The position numbers and the translations under genes are program-made. The notes beneath the pieces are model-generated. The model did no database searches. It was given only the letters and a program-made list of their open reading frames with translations, and had not been told where the DNA came from. This document shows positions 24,597 to 32,979 of a stretch of 34,303 nt of DNA, piece after piece (within the stretch, counting starts at the first letter, position 1; each line of letters begins with the position of its first letter). Source of the DNA: Nitrospirales bacterium (GTDB lineage: Bacteria > Nitrospirota > Nitrospiria > Nitrospirales > UBA8639); assembly GCA_009377845.1 (NCBI GenBank), contig WHTE01000018.1:1-34303 (forward strand), read 5' to 3'.

Positions 24597-24680
24597 TTAA
24601 AGAAAGAACCCGCTGAAAATTCCGAAGATCCCAAAAATAATGGTTGTCGTTATCGACGGAATACTAAACAAAGCTCTCAT
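24597..24680 (-). CDS. Possible 27-residue hydrophobic peptide
   Basis: An ATG at 24678-24680 is preceded on the minus strand by AAGGGG nine bases away and opens MRALFSIPSITTTIIFGIFG, ending FSGFFL. It is a single membrane-spanning-like peptide of the size of type I toxins or small membrane regulators. Only the ribosome binding site and the hydrophobic, Ile/Phe-rich composition support it; no homologue is recognised. It could be chance. Confidence 0.25.
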   Translation of the reverse strand: MRALFSIPSITTTIIFGIFGIFSGFFL

Positions 24681-24829
24681 TTAACAACACCCCTTTTCAA
24701 CCGGTACGTTGGTTGACAGAAAGGGGTTTCTACAATGTCCGTATGAAGAATTTTGGGAATTACGAGTGGATTGAAATCCCATTTGTGAAAAGAAGCAAAA
24801 GCCCACGGCATTCAGCTGTGTTTCAAATG

Positions 24830-25145
24830 AAGCTGTTGAATAATCGAAATGCTTTGCGTTTTGATCCGCATGTGGGCCACCAAGAATTATCAGGATAACA
24901 AAATAGGGAGTGTTCAAAAAGGCCCGTTCAGACCTGTCCTGAGGCCATCAAAGGGAAGGCCGTGACTTGCCTGGTGCATCTCGAATAAGAAACCCGGGCG
25001 GGTGGAGCGTGCGAAGGAGTACGTGAGCGCGCACGACGCGAAGAACGTGATGGCTTGCCGTATCTCGCAGAGGGTAGCGATTACTGTGCGCCCGAAGGCG
25101 GCCAAGGGGCGGGAACACCGCTGGCGGTATTTTTTAACACTCCCC
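24830..25145. mobile_element. MITE-like repeat element with terminal inverted repeats
   Basis: The core begins GGGAGTGTTCAAAAA at 24906 and ends with TTTTTTAACACTCCC at about 25144, inverted copies with one mismatch. Between them is a GC-rich 240-base body without coding capacity for a transposase. A shortened copy lies at 16830-17030, and similarity extends left of the inverted repeat over TTTGATCCGCATGTGG. It is probably a non-autonomous element; it lies only about 60 bases before the pseudouridine synthase gene and may carry or disturb its promoter. Confidence 0.6.
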
Positions 25146-25205
25146 AAATGGCAACCAGAGAGATTCATTCCTTCATCACAATCCTTTCCACAGGGAAAAC
25201 CAACG

Positions 25206-25832
25206 ATGTCTTACCTCAATAGGTTGAGAGAGAGCGCTAGGCCTTCATTTCTGGAACGGCCCGTTTTAATCCTTTTCCACAAACCCAAAGGGTATATTGT
25301 CACTCGAAAGGATGAGAAGGAGAGAAAAACGATCTATCAAGCACTACCGCCTTTCGTGTTGCAGAAAGGATGGGTGCCAATCGGGCGCTTAGACAAGGAC
25401 TCCCGTGGCCTTTTGCTGTTCACCCGGGATGGAACATTGGTTGACCTGCTGACCGAACCGGGCAGATGCGAAAAAACCTATAAGATTGTTATCCGCGGAA
25501 GAATTTCAGATGAGGACTTATCCCGTGTCTTAATTGGAGTTCCCACCCCCATTGGGACATTGAAGGTGCACAGTATCACCAAGAGAAGAGAAGGCGGGCC
25601 AAAAACTCAATTAGAGGTCGTCTTAAAGGAGGGGAAAAACCGGCATCTTCGCCGGGTCTTTCACGCCCTGAAAGACCAAAAATTTCACACTCCCCTCAAG
25701 GTTCTTGATCTCAAACGTGTGAAGGTTGGCTCGTTGACCTTGGATATCCCAGTCGGAGGTTGGCGTTATTCAACACAGGAAGAAGAGACCCAACTATTCT
25801 CTTCCTTAAAGAAGCCCGCGCAGGAGAATTGA
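25206..25832 (+). CDS. RluE/RsuA-family pseudouridine synthase
   Basis: From the ATG at 25206 it encodes 208 residues; a longer frame reaches back into the repeat element and is unlikely to be translated. It has HKPKGYIVTRKD (25-36), the catalytic motif GRLDKDSRGLLLFT with Asp63, YKIVIRGRIS, and EGKNRHLRRVFHAL. This is the RsuA/RluB/RluE/RluF group, which convert specific uridines of rRNA to pseudouridine. It lacks an N-terminal S4 domain, like RluE, so 23S rRNA is the more likely target, though this is an inference. It converges with glnS, the stop codons only 20 bases apart. Confidence 0.9.
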   Translation: MSYLNRLRESARPSFLERPVLILFHKPKGYIVTRKDEKERKTIYQALPPFVLQKGWVPIGRLDKDSRGLLLFTRDGTLVDLLTEPGRCEKTYKIVIRGRISDEDLSRVLIGVPTPIGTLKVHSITKRREGGPKTQLEVVLKEGKNRHLRRVFHALKDQKFHTPLKVLDLKRVKVGSLTLDIPVGGWRYSTQEEETQLFSSLKKPAQEN

Positions 25833-25840
25833 ATTTCAGA

Positions 25841-25875
25841 AAGGAGAAAAATCACTCCTTTTCAATTTTTGCCCA
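25841..25875. terminator. Hairpin between convergent pseudouridine synthase and glnS genes
   Basis: AAAGGAG (25840-25846) and CTCCTTT form a 7-bp stem over an eight-base loop, followed on the + strand by TCAATTTTT. It overlaps the glnS stop codon and probably ends transcription of the pseudouridine synthase gene, perhaps of both. Confidence 0.5.
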
Positions 25876-27540
25876 TGAGTCTCGTAGAGGCACAGTCCGG
25901 TTAAATACCAATTTGTCTTGGGTAGAATCCGGATCCAGGCAAAAATACCCCTGCCGCTCAAACTGAAACCGACTTCCCGGTGTCGCCTTACTGAGATCGG
26001 GTTCTACCTTACAGCCAGAAAGGACGGTCAAGGAATGAGGATTTAACAGCATTTGTAAATCCTGAAGTTCACCTCCCGAACCGGGATTCGATTGAGTCAA
26101 CAAGGCCTCGTATAGACGCACTTCGGCAGGAATGGCATGCTGAGCTGAGACCCAGTGAAGGGTTCCTTTGACTTTTCGACTTGATTGAGTCTTGCCACTT
26201 TTCGTATCTGGATCAAACGTACATCGTAGAGCCATCACCTCGCCTGTTTGCGGATCTTTTTCAAAACCGACACAGCGAATAATGTAGGCGTATCGAAGGC
26301 GAACTTCCTGCCCTGGAGATAATCGGAAAAACTTCTTGGGAGGATCTTCCCGGAAATCCTCTTGTTCAATGTAAATTTCACGACAAAAAGAAATCCGTCT
26401 CTTTCCTTCGCTAGGATCTTCAGGATTATTGACCGCCTCCAATTCCTCGATCTGCCCGACCGGATAATTTTCAATGATCACTTTCAGAGGATGCAAGACG
26501 GCCATCACCCGTGACGCCGACCGATTCAAATCCTCTCTGATCGCATGCTCCAACAGGGCCATTTCAATCACGCTATCACGTTTCGCAACCCCGACCCGCT
26601 CACAAAAATTCCGGATCGCCTCAGGAGTGTACCCACGGCGCCGAAGCCCTTTGAGCGTAGGCAAGCGTGGATCATCCCACCCTTTCACATGCCCCTCTTC
26701 CACCAATTGGAGAAGTTTGCGTTTACTCATCACTGTATGCCCGAGATTCAAACGGGCAAATTCAATTTGTTGGGAATGGCAGGAAACTTCACATTCACGA
26801 AGCACCCAATCATATAATGGTCGGTGATCCTCAAACTCCAGCGTGCACAACGAATGGGTAATGCCCTCCAAGGAATCGGAAAGGGGATGGGCAAAGTCGT
26901 ATGTGGGATAGACACACCAGGCCTCGCCTGTCCGATAATGAGTGGCATGTCGAATGCGATACAATGCAGGATCCCGCAAATTGATATTGGGGGAGGCCAT
27001 ATCAATTTTGGCCCGCAACACGTGCACCCCATTCTCATATTCTCTGGCCCGCATCCGGGAAAATAAGGCCAGATTTTCTTCAATAGTGCGTTTCCGGTGC
27101 GGGCTTTCCCTCCCCGGCTCAGTCAGGGTGCCTCGGTATAAGCGGATTTCCTCAGCGGTTAAACTGTCAACATAAGCTTTGCCTTTCTGAATAAGCATCA
27201 CGGCATACTGATACAATTGCTCAAAATAGTCTGAGGCATAAAAGAGGCGATCGTCCCAATCAAATCCCAACCACTGAAGATCTTCTTGAATGGAGGTGAC
27301 ATACTCCATATTTTCCTTGGTCGGATTCGTATCATCCAGACGAAGATTACACAGCCCTCCAAATTCCCGGGCAATGCCAAAATTCAAACAGATGGATTTC
27401 GCGTGGCCGATGTGTAAATGCCCATTGGGTTCAGGGGGAAAGCGGGTATGGACTCGTTTGCCAAATTTTTGGCTCTCCAGGTCTGCAATGATCTTAGCCC
27501 GGATAAAGTCGATGGAAGAATGTTGGTCGGATGATGACAT
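25852..27540 (-). CDS. glnS: Glutaminyl-tRNA synthetase
   Basis: A 562-residue class I aminoacyl-tRNA synthetase of the GlnRS type, which joins glutamine to tRNA-Gln in the cytoplasm. The N-terminus has [17 protein letters not shown] with the HIGH motif at 43-46. The KMSKS loop is VMSKRKL at 270-276. The preceding LRLDDTNP (67-74) is the GlnRS/GluRS ATP/amino-acid pocket signature, and [20 protein letters not shown] is typical of GlnRS. The length matches the bacterial enzyme with its C-terminal beta-barrel anticodon-binding domains. It is the last gene of its direction here, and no neighbour suggests an operon. Confidence 0.97.
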   Translation of the reverse strand: MSSSDQHSSIDFIRAKIIADLESQKFGKRVHTRFPPEPNGHLHIGHAKSICLNFGIAREFGGLCNLRLDDTNPTKENMEYVTSIQEDLQWLGFDWDDRLFYASDYFEQLYQYAVMLIQKGKAYVDSLTAEEIRLYRGTLTEPGRESPHRKRTIEENLALFSRMRAREYENGVHVLRAKIDMASPNINLRDPALYRIRHATHYRTGEAWCVYPTYDFAHPLSDSLEGITHSLCTLEFEDHRPLYDWVLRECEVSCHSQQIEFARLNLGHTVMSKRKLLQLVEEGHVKGWDDPRLPTLKGLRRRGYTPEAIRNFCERVGVAKRDSVIEMALLEHAIREDLNRSASRVMAVLHPLKVIIENYPVGQIEELEAVNNPEDPSEGKRRISFCREIYIEQEDFREDPPKKFFRLSPGQEVRLRYAYIIRCVGFEKDPQTGEVMALRCTFDPDTKSGKTQSSRKVKGTLHWVSAQHAIPAEVRLYEALLTQSNPGSGGELQDLQMLLNPHSLTVLSGCKVEPDLSKATPGSRFQFERQGYFCLDPDSTQDKLVFNRTVPLRDSWAKIEKE

Positions 27541-28501
27541 AAGGAACTGAGAGGCCTCAGAGTATCGAACGCAAAAAGTTCTGTCCAGTGGCAGATCTCA
27601 AAGACAAGACAATTTTTCCTGGTTTTATTGTCATGGGCTCTAAAAGTCCTGGAAAGACTGCATATTGGCGCCTTTCCCAATAACTCAATCCAAAAACCTT
27701 TGGCCTTTTTTCTACTTACCTCGAGGAAAGAATTCCACCCACGCTACCATGAGCCACGACAACTCTCAACAAAAGAAATAGAATATTCGTATTTCCCGCC
27801 AACGAGAACATTCTTCCTCAACTGCCCTGTCCATTAATTCATCCCCATTCCTACAGTCTGCCATCATCATATAACTCCTAATATTTGGGAGATGGTTTGT
27901 GTGCCGGACTCTTGCTTCTTTTAGTCCTGGTGCATAATCTCCTTCCTGTGATCGCCATCAGTCTGATCGCCCGTGAATGACTCATCCGTGCTTTGAAAAG
28001 GTCATGCTAGACTTTGACATCCAAGCTTAAAATACTTATGAATTGGCATCAAGGCCGAGAAAGTATGAGAGCCGGTTTCCTCTGAAAAAGAGCGGACTAT
28101 TCTAGGAAGAAGGGGAAACGACCGTAAAAAAAGCCATCCGTCGTCCAGGTCCGGTTGTTCTGGTATATTTGGAGTTCTCTTGTCTGTTGTTCGGCGACGA
28201 ACCCAGCTTTGCCGTGCCACTTGAGGAAGCGAAATAACATGGCTGGTTCGGAGAAAGTCCTGACGGCTACTTGGAACTCGTCACTCAATCTTCATCACCG
28301 CATGTGGTGAAACTCATGAAAGACAGCACTGACAAACGGCGGAAGATGTATCAGTAGATTGGATCCAAGCACGGAACAACACGATAGGCTGTGGAAGCCC
28401 TGGCGGGGAAGAAGGCCATTCAACACACTCCATCGGGCGTTTCATTTTGCCTCATGCGGGGGAAGGGATCATCCATCCCTAACACTGACTTCATGACGGT
28501 C
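27541..28501. other. Gene-poor stretch
   Basis: About 960 bases without a supported gene. A minus-strand frame at 28097-28288 (63 codons) has no family I recognise and no clear ribosome binding site; I treat it as probably non-coding or a relic. Confidence 0.4.
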
Positions 28502-29179
28502 TTAGGAGAAGGTTTTGGTGTAGACAAAATTCTGACGAACGGATACCCCATCTTTGCCTACCGGGGCCGGTTTTCCTTGTGGGGCAGATTCCTTGTCTTT
28601 AGTCCCCTTCGGGGCTTCATCTTTTTTAGCTTTCAATTCCGGAAATTCCGATACCTTCGTACCTCCGGCTTCTCCTCCCTCTTCCTGCCCCATTTTTAAC
28701 TGTCTTGCCCACAGGTTAGGCTGGCAAACGATGTGAAAATTTGGAGCAGGCACTGAATCGTCAATGCGCCATAATTCCAATTCGGTCCCATAGAAATTCA
28801 CATCATCTCGGGAAACAGCATTAAGCCAATCCAATGTTTGTCGAATTTCCGGGGAAATTTCCTGCGCCACACACACCACGGCCTTGGCATCGAGGCCGGC
28901 GGAATACATAATGAGTTTCCCTAGTGCGTCGGGATTGATGCCTTCCAAATGGCCTAACACAATCACGTAACTACCACTTTTTGCATCCTTCGCGAGAACG
29001 CCTCCAGCCAACGTACTTAAGGGAATTTCACTCCCAGCCGGCTTCAGAGTGCGTTCAATCGTCTCCCCCAAAATTTCTAAAATTTCCTCTTGCTGAAGCC
29101 ACGACGCAAACCCGTCAGCCTCATTTCCCCACACTTCACCCAAGTTAATTTTTCGAAGCTTCCCAACCGGTTTTGCCAT
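28502..29179 (-). CDS. Nuclease-fold (PD-(D/E)XK/DUF4268-like) protein, probably inactive
   Basis: The ATG follows GAGGATG at a good distance and gives 225 residues. The first 155 residues follow the N-terminal part of DUF4268-type restriction-nuclease-fold proteins: KLRKINLGEVWGNEADGFAS, LAKDAKSG, GKLIMYSAGLDAKAVVCVA, LDWLN and PAPNFHIVCQPN. In active members the two strands read like ADIL and VIENQLE; here they are GGVLAKD (59-65) and VIVLGHLE (72-79), so the metal-binding Asp and Glu are gone. The final 55 residues are Lys/Pro/Glu-rich and look disordered. A binding or decoy role is possible, but only inferred. Confidence 0.6.
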   Translation of the reverse strand: MAKPVGKLRKINLGEVWGNEADGFASWLQQEEILEILGETIERTLKPAGSEIPLSTLAGGVLAKDAKSGSYVIVLGHLEGINPDALGKLIMYSAGLDAKAVVCVAQEISPEIRQTLDWLNAVSRDDVNFYGTELELWRIDDSVPAPNFHIVCQPNLWARQLKMGQEEGGEAGGTKVSEFPELKAKKDEAPKGTKDKESAPQGKPAPVGKDGVSVRQNFVYTKTFS

Positions 29180-29472
29180 AACATCCTCAACTTCTCAAAA
29201 TTGTTGGTTTCTGTTCACTTCCCTAAGAGATTTCGGATTTAGTGGTCTTATCGACCATTTCAAAAAAAAGTTAAGGCAATCATATAAAACACACTACTTC
29301 AATGAAAACTCCGTGGGCGTTCATGCTTATTGAACACACTTCCAGCTCTCAAGGGCCGGCTTTCGCGAAGAGACCGCCGGGAGGGAGCTTCAGGGATACC
29401 GTTCGTTTTCGAAATAAGATGCTCTACCCTATCGCGCACCAAGCCATCTTAATAAAATTTTGTTAATTTTCA

Positions 29473-29500
29473 TTGCTCTTTATTCCAATTAGGTTACAAT
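29473..29500 (+). promoter_or_regulatory. Candidate promoter of the small lipoprotein gene
   Basis: TTGCTC (29473-29478) is followed after 16 bases by TACAAT (29495-29500), a good -10 box with a poor -35 box. It would give a leader of about 130 bases. Confidence 0.4.
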
Positions 29501-29530
29501 GGACTAAGTTCATTTAAGTAAGCACGAATT

Positions 29531-29594
29531 GGTCCTCGTACCTTTTTCAACAATCCTACCTGATTGTTATTTCCCCCAATGCCACGAGGGACCA
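29531..29594 (+). promoter_or_regulatory. Inverted repeat in the lipoprotein leader
   Basis: TTGGTCCTCGT near 29531 and ACGAGGGACCAA near 29584 are inverted copies with one bulged G, about 43 bases apart, between the candidate promoter and the ribosome binding site. They could form an RNA stem that affects stability or translation. Confidence 0.3.
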
Positions 29595-29641
29595 AGGATG
29601 GACCCCAACGTGTTTTTCATTTTTAACAGGAGGTTTGTGCT

Positions 29642-29887
29642 ATGAAACGATTTCCCTCATTAGGGCTAAGTGTATTATTCGCATGTGGATTGGCTTTTTC
29701 CGTATCAGGGTGCGGAGAACAAAAAGAGGGCCCCGCCGAACAGACTGGGAAAACACTCGATCAAGCCGCCGAAAAAACAACCGATTCCGTCAAGGAAACC
29801 ATGGATAGCACTGGGGCAGCCATCAATGACGCTGCAGAAAAAACCGGAGAAGCGGTAAAGGAAACTGTGGGTAGCGCGGAAAAATGA
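29642..29887 (+). CDS. Small lipoprotein with amphipathic Ala/Lys/Glu repeats
   Basis: AGGAGG precedes the ATG. The 81-residue product has a type II signal with lipobox SVSGC (Cys24), then a Lys/Glu/Ala/Thr-rich region with repeated units such as AAEKTTDSVKETMDSTG and DAAEKTGEAVKETVGS. The 11-residue periodicity predicts amphipathic helices like those of YtxH- or LEA-like small envelope proteins. It is likely anchored in a periplasmic membrane face and might be stress related, which is a guess. It stands alone between long intergenic regions. Confidence 0.82.
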   Translation: MKRFPSLGLSVLFACGLAFSVSGCGEQKEGPAEQTGKTLDQAAEKTTDSVKETMDSTGAAINDAAEKTGEAVKETVGSAEK

Positions 29888-30347
29888 TAGAGGATTCCAC
29901 CAAAAAGTAACTCCCTCATTTCCTCAAAACAGGTCTCTGGTATTGACTGAGCGACCTCCCACAGCCCCGAGCATGGCGCAGAAATATCAGGTGGGGGGTC
30001 GGTATCAGGTATTGCCTTCCTCTTTTCCTGCGAATTCAGGTGGTAGGTGTTAAATCAGCTGAATCCTGGAAAGAGAGGAAAAAGGTGATATTTCTCTTAG
30101 GGGGTAGTAGCGTAAAAAAGTTGCAGACTTCGTCAAAAGATGGATATATGACTCAGATTGGGGTATCTTTTTCACTTACCGATGAGGCCAAATAGAGAAT
30201 TCCCGCCCTTCGACAGACTCAGGGCTAACGGCCTTCAGAATTTCTGTTTATTATGATGTTCTTGTTGAACCATGAACGGTGATAAACGTATTATTGACCG
30301 ATGCGCTCAGGTACTCAATCAAGAAATTCAGCAATAGGGGAAGATGC
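29888..30347. other. Intergenic region with a hairpin
   Basis: GACCTCCCAC near 29953 and GTGGGGGGTC near 29991 form an inverted repeat with one mismatch and a loop of about 28 bases, downstream of the lipoprotein gene; it might terminate transcription. The rest shows no gene. Confidence 0.4.
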
Positions 30348-30878
30348 ATGATGGTGGATAAGTGGGTGAAGACAATTGTTGCAATTTTGGTCCTGCTCTT
30401 CTTTCTCTCAATCGGCAGTCCTCACGTGCGGGCAGAAAACGGGTGGGGGTTTGGAACGGATATCGGCTTTCTGGCGGATACTACAGATGACACTGTTTTC
30501 ACGCTGAGTTTCCAAGGGGACTATTATCTGGACTCACAATTTTCCGTCGGGCCACAACTCTTGATTTCTCCCGGTGGAGACCTCACGCAAATCACATTTG
30601 CCGGTATTGCTCGATATCACATACCCGTAGGTGCCGTGACCGTCATTCCTTTTGGCGGATTGGGGTTTGTCTATGCTGATTTGGAACGGGGCCGTCGAGA
30701 TGAGGACGATATCAGCTATATTTTCCCCTTTGGGGCTACAGCGGCATTCAAAGTCGGTCGGACCATTTCCCTGGCAAGCACGCTCATCTTCACTTTCCAA
30801 GATATTGATTTAAACAACCGGATGAGTAGCGACAATTTCAACATCGGCATGTTATTTGGTTTCCGATTTCAACCCTAA
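30348..30878 (+). CDS. Outer-membrane beta-barrel protein
   Basis: The ATG at 30348 (or the adjacent one at 30351) follows AGGGGA. The 176-residue product has a cleavable signal peptide (VKTIVAILVLLFFLSIG, cleavage near VRA-EN) and alternating strand patterns with Gly and aromatic residues: FTLSFQGDYYLDSQFSVGPQ, VTVIPFGGLGFVYADLER and a C-terminal FNIGMLFGFRFQP. The terminal Phe-X-Pro end and strand number fit an eight-stranded OmpW/OmpA-like barrel. A longer frame from 30279 would bury the signal peptide and is rejected. Substrate or role unknown. Confidence 0.8.
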   Translation: MMVDKWVKTIVAILVLLFFLSIGSPHVRAENGWGFGTDIGFLADTTDDTVFTLSFQGDYYLDSQFSVGPQLLISPGGDLTQITFAGIARYHIPVGAVTVIPFGGLGFVYADLERGRRDEDDISYIFPFGATAAFKVGRTISLASTLIFTFQDIDLNNRMSSDNFNIGMLFGFRFQP

Positions 30879-31001
30879 AGCCCGGCAACGATAATCATAC
30901 ATGATTCGATCCTGGCGCCTGAACTCAGAGAATCATTGGGCCGGGGAGAAATACTGCAAGATTCAGACAGGTGAATTGACTTCGGAGAAATTGGCCTGCA
31001 C

Positions 31002-31544
31002 TCACTCTTTCAAATCTTCTAAATACTCCGCCATTCGATCCAATGCCATCGCATTGAGCCGCTTCCCATACCATCGGGGCATCACCCGATCGGAGTAACC
31101 GGGCACCACATACGCACCTGGATTCAAAATCGACTCCTGGATATATTCACGAACCGTGGTAGCCGTCCCTTGGTATTGAGGTTCTGCCAATCGAAGCGGA
31201 CCATTGGTGCCTAAGACTAACCGGGGCCCCTCGCGCCCTTGAGCAGGGGCAATACCAGGAATGGTATGACACACCGCACATCCGGATTGCACAAACAACT
31301 TATCCAGCGGCTCGGTGCCGGTGGCCAATGGCACGTCAAGTAACGCCACAGACGGGGCTTTACCCGGTAGGGTATCTTTTTGGTGTTGACTGGTAGATTC
31401 AACCACTTTGGCTTCACCAGGAACGGAAGCCGGTTGATTAAACAGGTTGACTGAAAGCGTGGCCATGATGCCACAGCCCACCACGATAAAAATCAAAAAC
31501 GTTTCCCGACTTCCGGAAAACTTTGATGAATTCGTTTTTTTCAT
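31002..31544 (-). CDS. Membrane-anchored c-type cytochrome
   Basis: The start is set at the ATG at 31542-31544, preceded by GGTGGGGG; a longer frame reaches 31607. The 180-residue protein has an N-terminal membrane anchor (about 15-33, FLIFIVVGCGIMATLSVNLF), a linker, then a single haem-binding motif CAVCH (89-93) and a distal Met in DRVMPRWYG (Met155). The C-terminal helix (MALDRMAEYLEDLKE) is the usual end of a class I cytochrome c domain. It should face the periplasm and shuttle electrons in respiration. It diverges from the hydrolase gene at 31813. Confidence 0.92.
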   Translation of the reverse strand: MKKTNSSKFSGSRETFLIFIVVGCGIMATLSVNLFNQPASVPGEAKVVESTSQHQKDTLPGKAPSVALLDVPLATGTEPLDKLFVQSGCAVCHTIPGIAPAQGREGPRLVLGTNGPLRLAEPQYQGTATTVREYIQESILNPGAYVVPGYSDRVMPRWYGKRLNAMALDRMAEYLEDLKE

Positions 31545-31812
31545 AGACGCCCCCACCGTTTTACTGTAAAGATCAACGGAGTTTTCCCGGAAAAGAGTGG
31601 CAAACAACCCGTGAGGAAAATTCTGAGGTGGTCTACCGGAATTTCTAGTGCCCTGTCAAATTGACGCTCATCTTTTAACGCATTCAACACATTACTGAGT
31701 GACCGGCCTCTGCAACACACCTTGAAATCACTTGTCCCACGCCAGGGACTTTTGGTATCCCACATAAGAAACAGAAGAAGAGCCACCACTATACACCTGA
31801 TCCCGCTCGTCC

Positions 31813-32844
31813 ATGCTTGATCTTAGCCCCATGACTTCCACGCCATTTATTCCACACCCTTGGCTTCCTGGCCCCCACCGCATGACCCTCATTCCGCGAT
31901 GGTGGCCTCGCGGTCGCTTTCCGGCCGGGATGTTCACACAAGACCGGATTTTTCAGGTCACCCCGGAGATCGGCCTCCTCACAAAATGTCATTGGCAACC
32001 GTCCCCCTCAACCCACCCGACTGTGTTGATCGTCCATGGCCTTGAGGGATGCACAGAATCCCACTACATGCGGGGCCTCGCGCAGAAAGCGTGGGAAGCG
32101 GGGTGGAATAGCATTCGCATCAATCAACGAAATTGTGGAGGATCGGAGCACCTCACACCCACCCTCTATCACAATGGCCTCAGTCAGGATTATCTCAGCA
32201 TTATTCGAGAAATCACGGAACAAGACGGATGCCACCAGGTGTGGCTCGTAGGCTATTCCATGGGAGGCAACCTCACCCTCAAATTAGCCGGAGAGTTGGG
32301 TTCGTCTCTCTCTTCGCTTCGTGGTGTTGTGGCCGTGTGCCCGAACATTCAGCCTGCAGCCTGTGTACGCGCCCTTCAACGTCCCTCCAATTGGATTTAT
32401 CATCGATATTTCCTGAAAAGCCTAAAAGCCAAACTGCGCAAAAAATCTCAATTGTATCCTGATCAATGGGACCTATCGCGCCTCTCCAGCATACGGACCA
32501 TGTGGGAATTTGACGAAGTCTATACCGCTCCAGACGGTGGGTATCGAGATGCCACAGACTATTACGAAAAAAGTGCAGCTCGAAATGTGCTGGCTTCAAT
32601 CACCATCCCGACCCTCATCATGACGTCCCAGGATGATCCGTTTATCCCCTACGACATCTTCACCGAACCCTCGCTTCATTCAAACCCATGGATCCAATTA
32701 CTGGCACCGCCACACGGGGGGCACTGCGGGTTTTTTCAGCGATCCCACCCACACGAAGACCCATTTTGGGCTGAAAACCGGATCATCGACTTTATCCGAA
32801 TACATGAAGAGTTTACGAACAAACCCGTCAGTCACGCCACCTGA
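31813..32844 (+). CDS. YheT-family alpha/beta hydrolase
   Basis: A 343-residue alpha/beta hydrolase of the YheT/AB-hydrolase-1 type (COG0429). The oxyanion region is LIVHGLEGCTESHYMRGLA (from residue 72), the nucleophile elbow GYSMGG has Ser149, the acid is in SQDDPFIPYD, and the His in HGGHCGFF. RINQRNCGGSEHLTPTLYHN (103-122) is a signature of this subgroup. Substrate unknown; relatives act on esters or lipids. A shorter start at the in-frame ATG at 31831 is possible; neither has a good ribosome binding site. Confidence 0.92.
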   Translation: MLDLSPMTSTPFIPHPWLPGPHRMTLIPRWWPRGRFPAGMFTQDRIFQVTPEIGLLTKCHWQPSPSTHPTVLIVHGLEGCTESHYMRGLAQKAWEAGWNSIRINQRNCGGSEHLTPTLYHNGLSQDYLSIIREITEQDGCHQVWLVGYSMGGNLTLKLAGELGSSLSSLRGVVAVCPNIQPAACVRALQRPSNWIYHRYFLKSLKAKLRKKSQLYPDQWDLSRLSSIRTMWEFDEVYTAPDGGYRDATDYYEKSAARNVLASITIPTLIMTSQDDPFIPYDIFTEPSLHSNPWIQLLAPPHGGHCGFFQRSHPHEDPFWAENRIIDFIRIHEEFTNKPVSHAT

Positions 32845-32979
32845 CCGCAGCAATTTCCGGGCAAGAAACACGAAATTGCAGATATCAGTGCCCCCTTACA
32901 AAGATTGCTCTTGCGACACCTGGACCAAGTGCGTTAGAACCCACACCATCTTTCCCGGGACGTAGGACACCACAACACA

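Larger units (their letters stand above)
29180..29641. other. Intergenic region with leader of the small lipoprotein gene
   Basis: No gene. It carries the candidate promoter at 29473-29500 and a long-range inverted repeat in the leader, annotated separately. Confidence 0.5.

Noticed and set aside
26474-27175. + strand frames opposite glnS
   Set aside because: Shadows of the glnS coding sequence.
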